From Acidobacteriota bacterium (GTDB taxonomy: Bacteria; Acidobacteriota; Aminicenantia; Aminicenantales; Saccharicenantaceae): a stretch of DNA of 64,000 bases. The notes beneath the pieces were generated by a model. The model did not search any database. It had not been told where the DNA came from and saw only the letters and a list, made by a program, of their open reading frames with translations. Shown here piece by piece: positions 62,875-64,000 of this stretch. How positions within the stretch are numbered: the stretch's first letter is position 1; every line of letters starts with the position of its first letter. The DNA is taken from assembly GCA_033549365.1 (NCBI GenBank), contig JAWSUF010000002.1, positions 1 to 64,000 on the forward strand. The letters are read 5' to 3'. Made by a program: the position numbers and the translations under genes.

Positions 62875-64000
62875 ATGGATATCCGGAAAATCGGCGAAGA
62901 CACCGTCAAGAAAGCCGTCAAGGCCGGCGCCCACGAAGCGGAAGTCTGCCTGGAGACGGTCAAGAGCTTCAATGTCGGCGTTCGAAACGGCGAGGTCGAA
63001 TCCCTCAAGACGTCCACGGCCAAGGGCCTCGGCCTGCGCGTCTTCATCGACAAGCAGTACGCCTTCTCTTATACGTCCGACCTTTCGGCGGCGGCGATCG
63101 AGGACGCAGTCAAGCGGACCGTGGATATGGCCCGGATGACCGAGGCCAAGCCCTGGCACGGACTCCCCGATTTCGGTCCGCAAAAGCCGCCCGACCTCGA
63201 CATCTTCGACCCCGGGATGGAAGCCGTCCCCGACGAGAAGAAGATTGCCATCGCCCGTGAGGTCGAGAAGATCGCTCTGGCGAGCGATGAGCGGATCACG
63301 AACAGCTACGGCGGTTCCTTTTCCAACGGGATGCGCGAGGGCGGGATCTTCAATTCAAAGGGCGTCTCCTGTCTCCTCAAGGAAACGAGCTGCGCCTTCA
63401 GCGTGTCCGTGATCGCCGGCGAAGGCGCCGGCATGCAGGGCGGCGGCTGGTCGAGCGCCAAGAGGTATTTCAAGGATCTTGCCCCCGTCGAAGAGGTCGC
63501 CAGGACGGCGGTCGAGCGGACGACGGCCATGCTGGGCGCCCGCCCGACGGCCACGGCCCGGGTGCCGGTCGTCTTCGACCGTTACGCCGCACCCTCCTTC
63601 TGGGCCGGGATCCTGAGCGCCCTGAACGGCGACGCGGCCTTCCGCAAGACGACCTTCATGGCGGAGATGCTGGATCAACCCATCGCATCGCCGCTCATCA
63701 CCGTCGTCGACGATCCGACGATTCCCCGGCACATCGCCGCCACGCCGTTCGACGGCGAAGGCGGGGCCGTCCGGAAAAACACCGTCATCGACAAGGGCGT
63801 CCTCAAGATGTTCTTTTACGACTCCCAGACGGCCCGCAAAGCCGGGGTCCAAACGCCGACGATCGCCCGCCGCGGCGGCTACAAGTCCGGACCGTTCGCC
63901 GGCTATCTGAACATCATCGTGGCCAACGGCGCGAGCCGGCCGGAGGACCTGTTCAAGGACATGAAACAGGGTCTCTGGGTCCACGGCATGCGGGGCACCG
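62875..64000 (+). CDS. pmbA: TldE/PmbA-family partner subunit (3' end beyond window)
   Basis: ATG 62875, 7 bp after AAGGAG, opens a frame that runs off the window end after 375 codons. It has EAEVCLETVKSFNVGVRNGEVESL, TSTAKGLGLRVF, GEGAGMQGGGW and KSGPFAGYLNIIVANG, all PmbA/TldE features. No HExxxH is seen, as expected for the non-catalytic partner. No signal peptide is visible, whereas TldD has one, so co-export or different compartments is a question. Confidence 0.9.
   Translation, partial: MDIRKIGEDTVKKAVKAGAHEAEVCLETVKSFNVGVRNGEVESLKTSTAKGLGLRVFIDKQYAFSYTSDLSAAAIEDAVKRTVDMARMTEAKPWHGLPDFGPQKPPDLDIFDPGMEAVPDEKKIAIAREVEKIALASDERITNSYGGSFSNGMREGGIFNSKGVSCLLKETSCAFSVSVIAGEGAGMQGGGWSSAKRYFKDLAPVEEVARTAVERTTAMLGARPTATARVPVVFDRYAAPSFWAGILSALNGDAAFRKTTFMAEMLDQPIASPLITVVDDPTIPRHIAATPFDGEGGAVRKNTVIDKGVLKMFFYDSQTARKAGVQTPTIARRGGYKSGPFAGYLNIIVANGASRPEDLFKDMKQGLWVHGMRGT

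Overview
This 64 kb window is a chromosomal segment of a GC-rich (roughly 60% by eye) diderm bacterium. A TonB-dependent receptor, lipoproteins, Tat-exported enzymes and periplasmic-type peptidases point to an outer membrane. NHL-type six-bladed propeller lipoproteins, a GWxTD lipoprotein, a DUF2961 hydrolase, paired M14/M16 peptidases and many DUF4143 ATPases together suggest an Acidobacteriota/Aminicenantia-like lineage. That placement is inference from gene content; there is no rRNA in the window. I see no tRNA and no CRISPR array.

Left part (1-6.2 kb) is an accessory patch: VapBC-like and HicBA toxin-antitoxin pairs, two DUF4143 ATPases, a propeller lipoprotein, the 3' remnant of another propeller gene, and three copies of a short repeat bordering the TA modules. 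6.2-13.7 kb is mostly housekeeping: RadC, formate-tetrahydrofolate ligase, RecA, TspO, a Tat-exported Fe/Mn superoxide dismutase, class II photolyase and a LapA-like membrane protein. A GC-rich structured repeat lies in front of the dismutase gene. 13.8-18.7 kb holds a second propeller lipoprotein, a broken and an intact DUF4143 gene, a membrane 4Fe-4S protein and a SagB-type nitroreductase. 18.6-19.3 kb is repeat debris behind uvrA. 22-23.3 kb is an IS1111-type IS110-family insertion sequence with 16 bp subterminal inverted repeats and a long 3' noncoding end. 23.4-25.5 kb has two more TA systems (AbrB/PIN and MntA/HepT) around the Mn exporter MntP.

25.7-31.7 kb is metabolic. A YdfG-like dehydrogenase plus KBL pair fits (allo)threonine to glycine + acetyl-CoA. 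It is followed by AcpS, an acetyl-CoA synthetase-like ligase, a stand-alone acyl carrier protein and a second KBL-like alpha-oxoamine synthase, which looks like a carrier-protein-linked version of the same chemistry. 31.7-38 kb encodes exported peptidases: M28, an M14 homologue lacking its zinc ligands, and an intact M14. 38-48.7 kb, all on the minus strand, has a Tat-exported Gfo/Idh oxidoreductase, a giant HEAT/DUF1080 protein and a MEDS-PAS-PAS histidine kinase in one tight operon, then a GWxTD lipoprotein, a membrane phosphodiesterase and a DHH phosphoesterase.

48.8-53.2 kb holds a btuB-like receptor under a cobalamin riboswitch, a probable orphan noncoding RNA with its own promoter and terminator, an aromatic-amino-acid-type PLP decarboxylase and a second copy of the structured repeat. 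53.2-64 kb contains a DUF2961 glycosidase, an inactive/active M16 peptidase pair, TrmO, branched-chain aminotransferase, a fourth intact DUF4143 ATPase with a leaderless-looking promoter, and TldD/TldE, the last cut by the window end.
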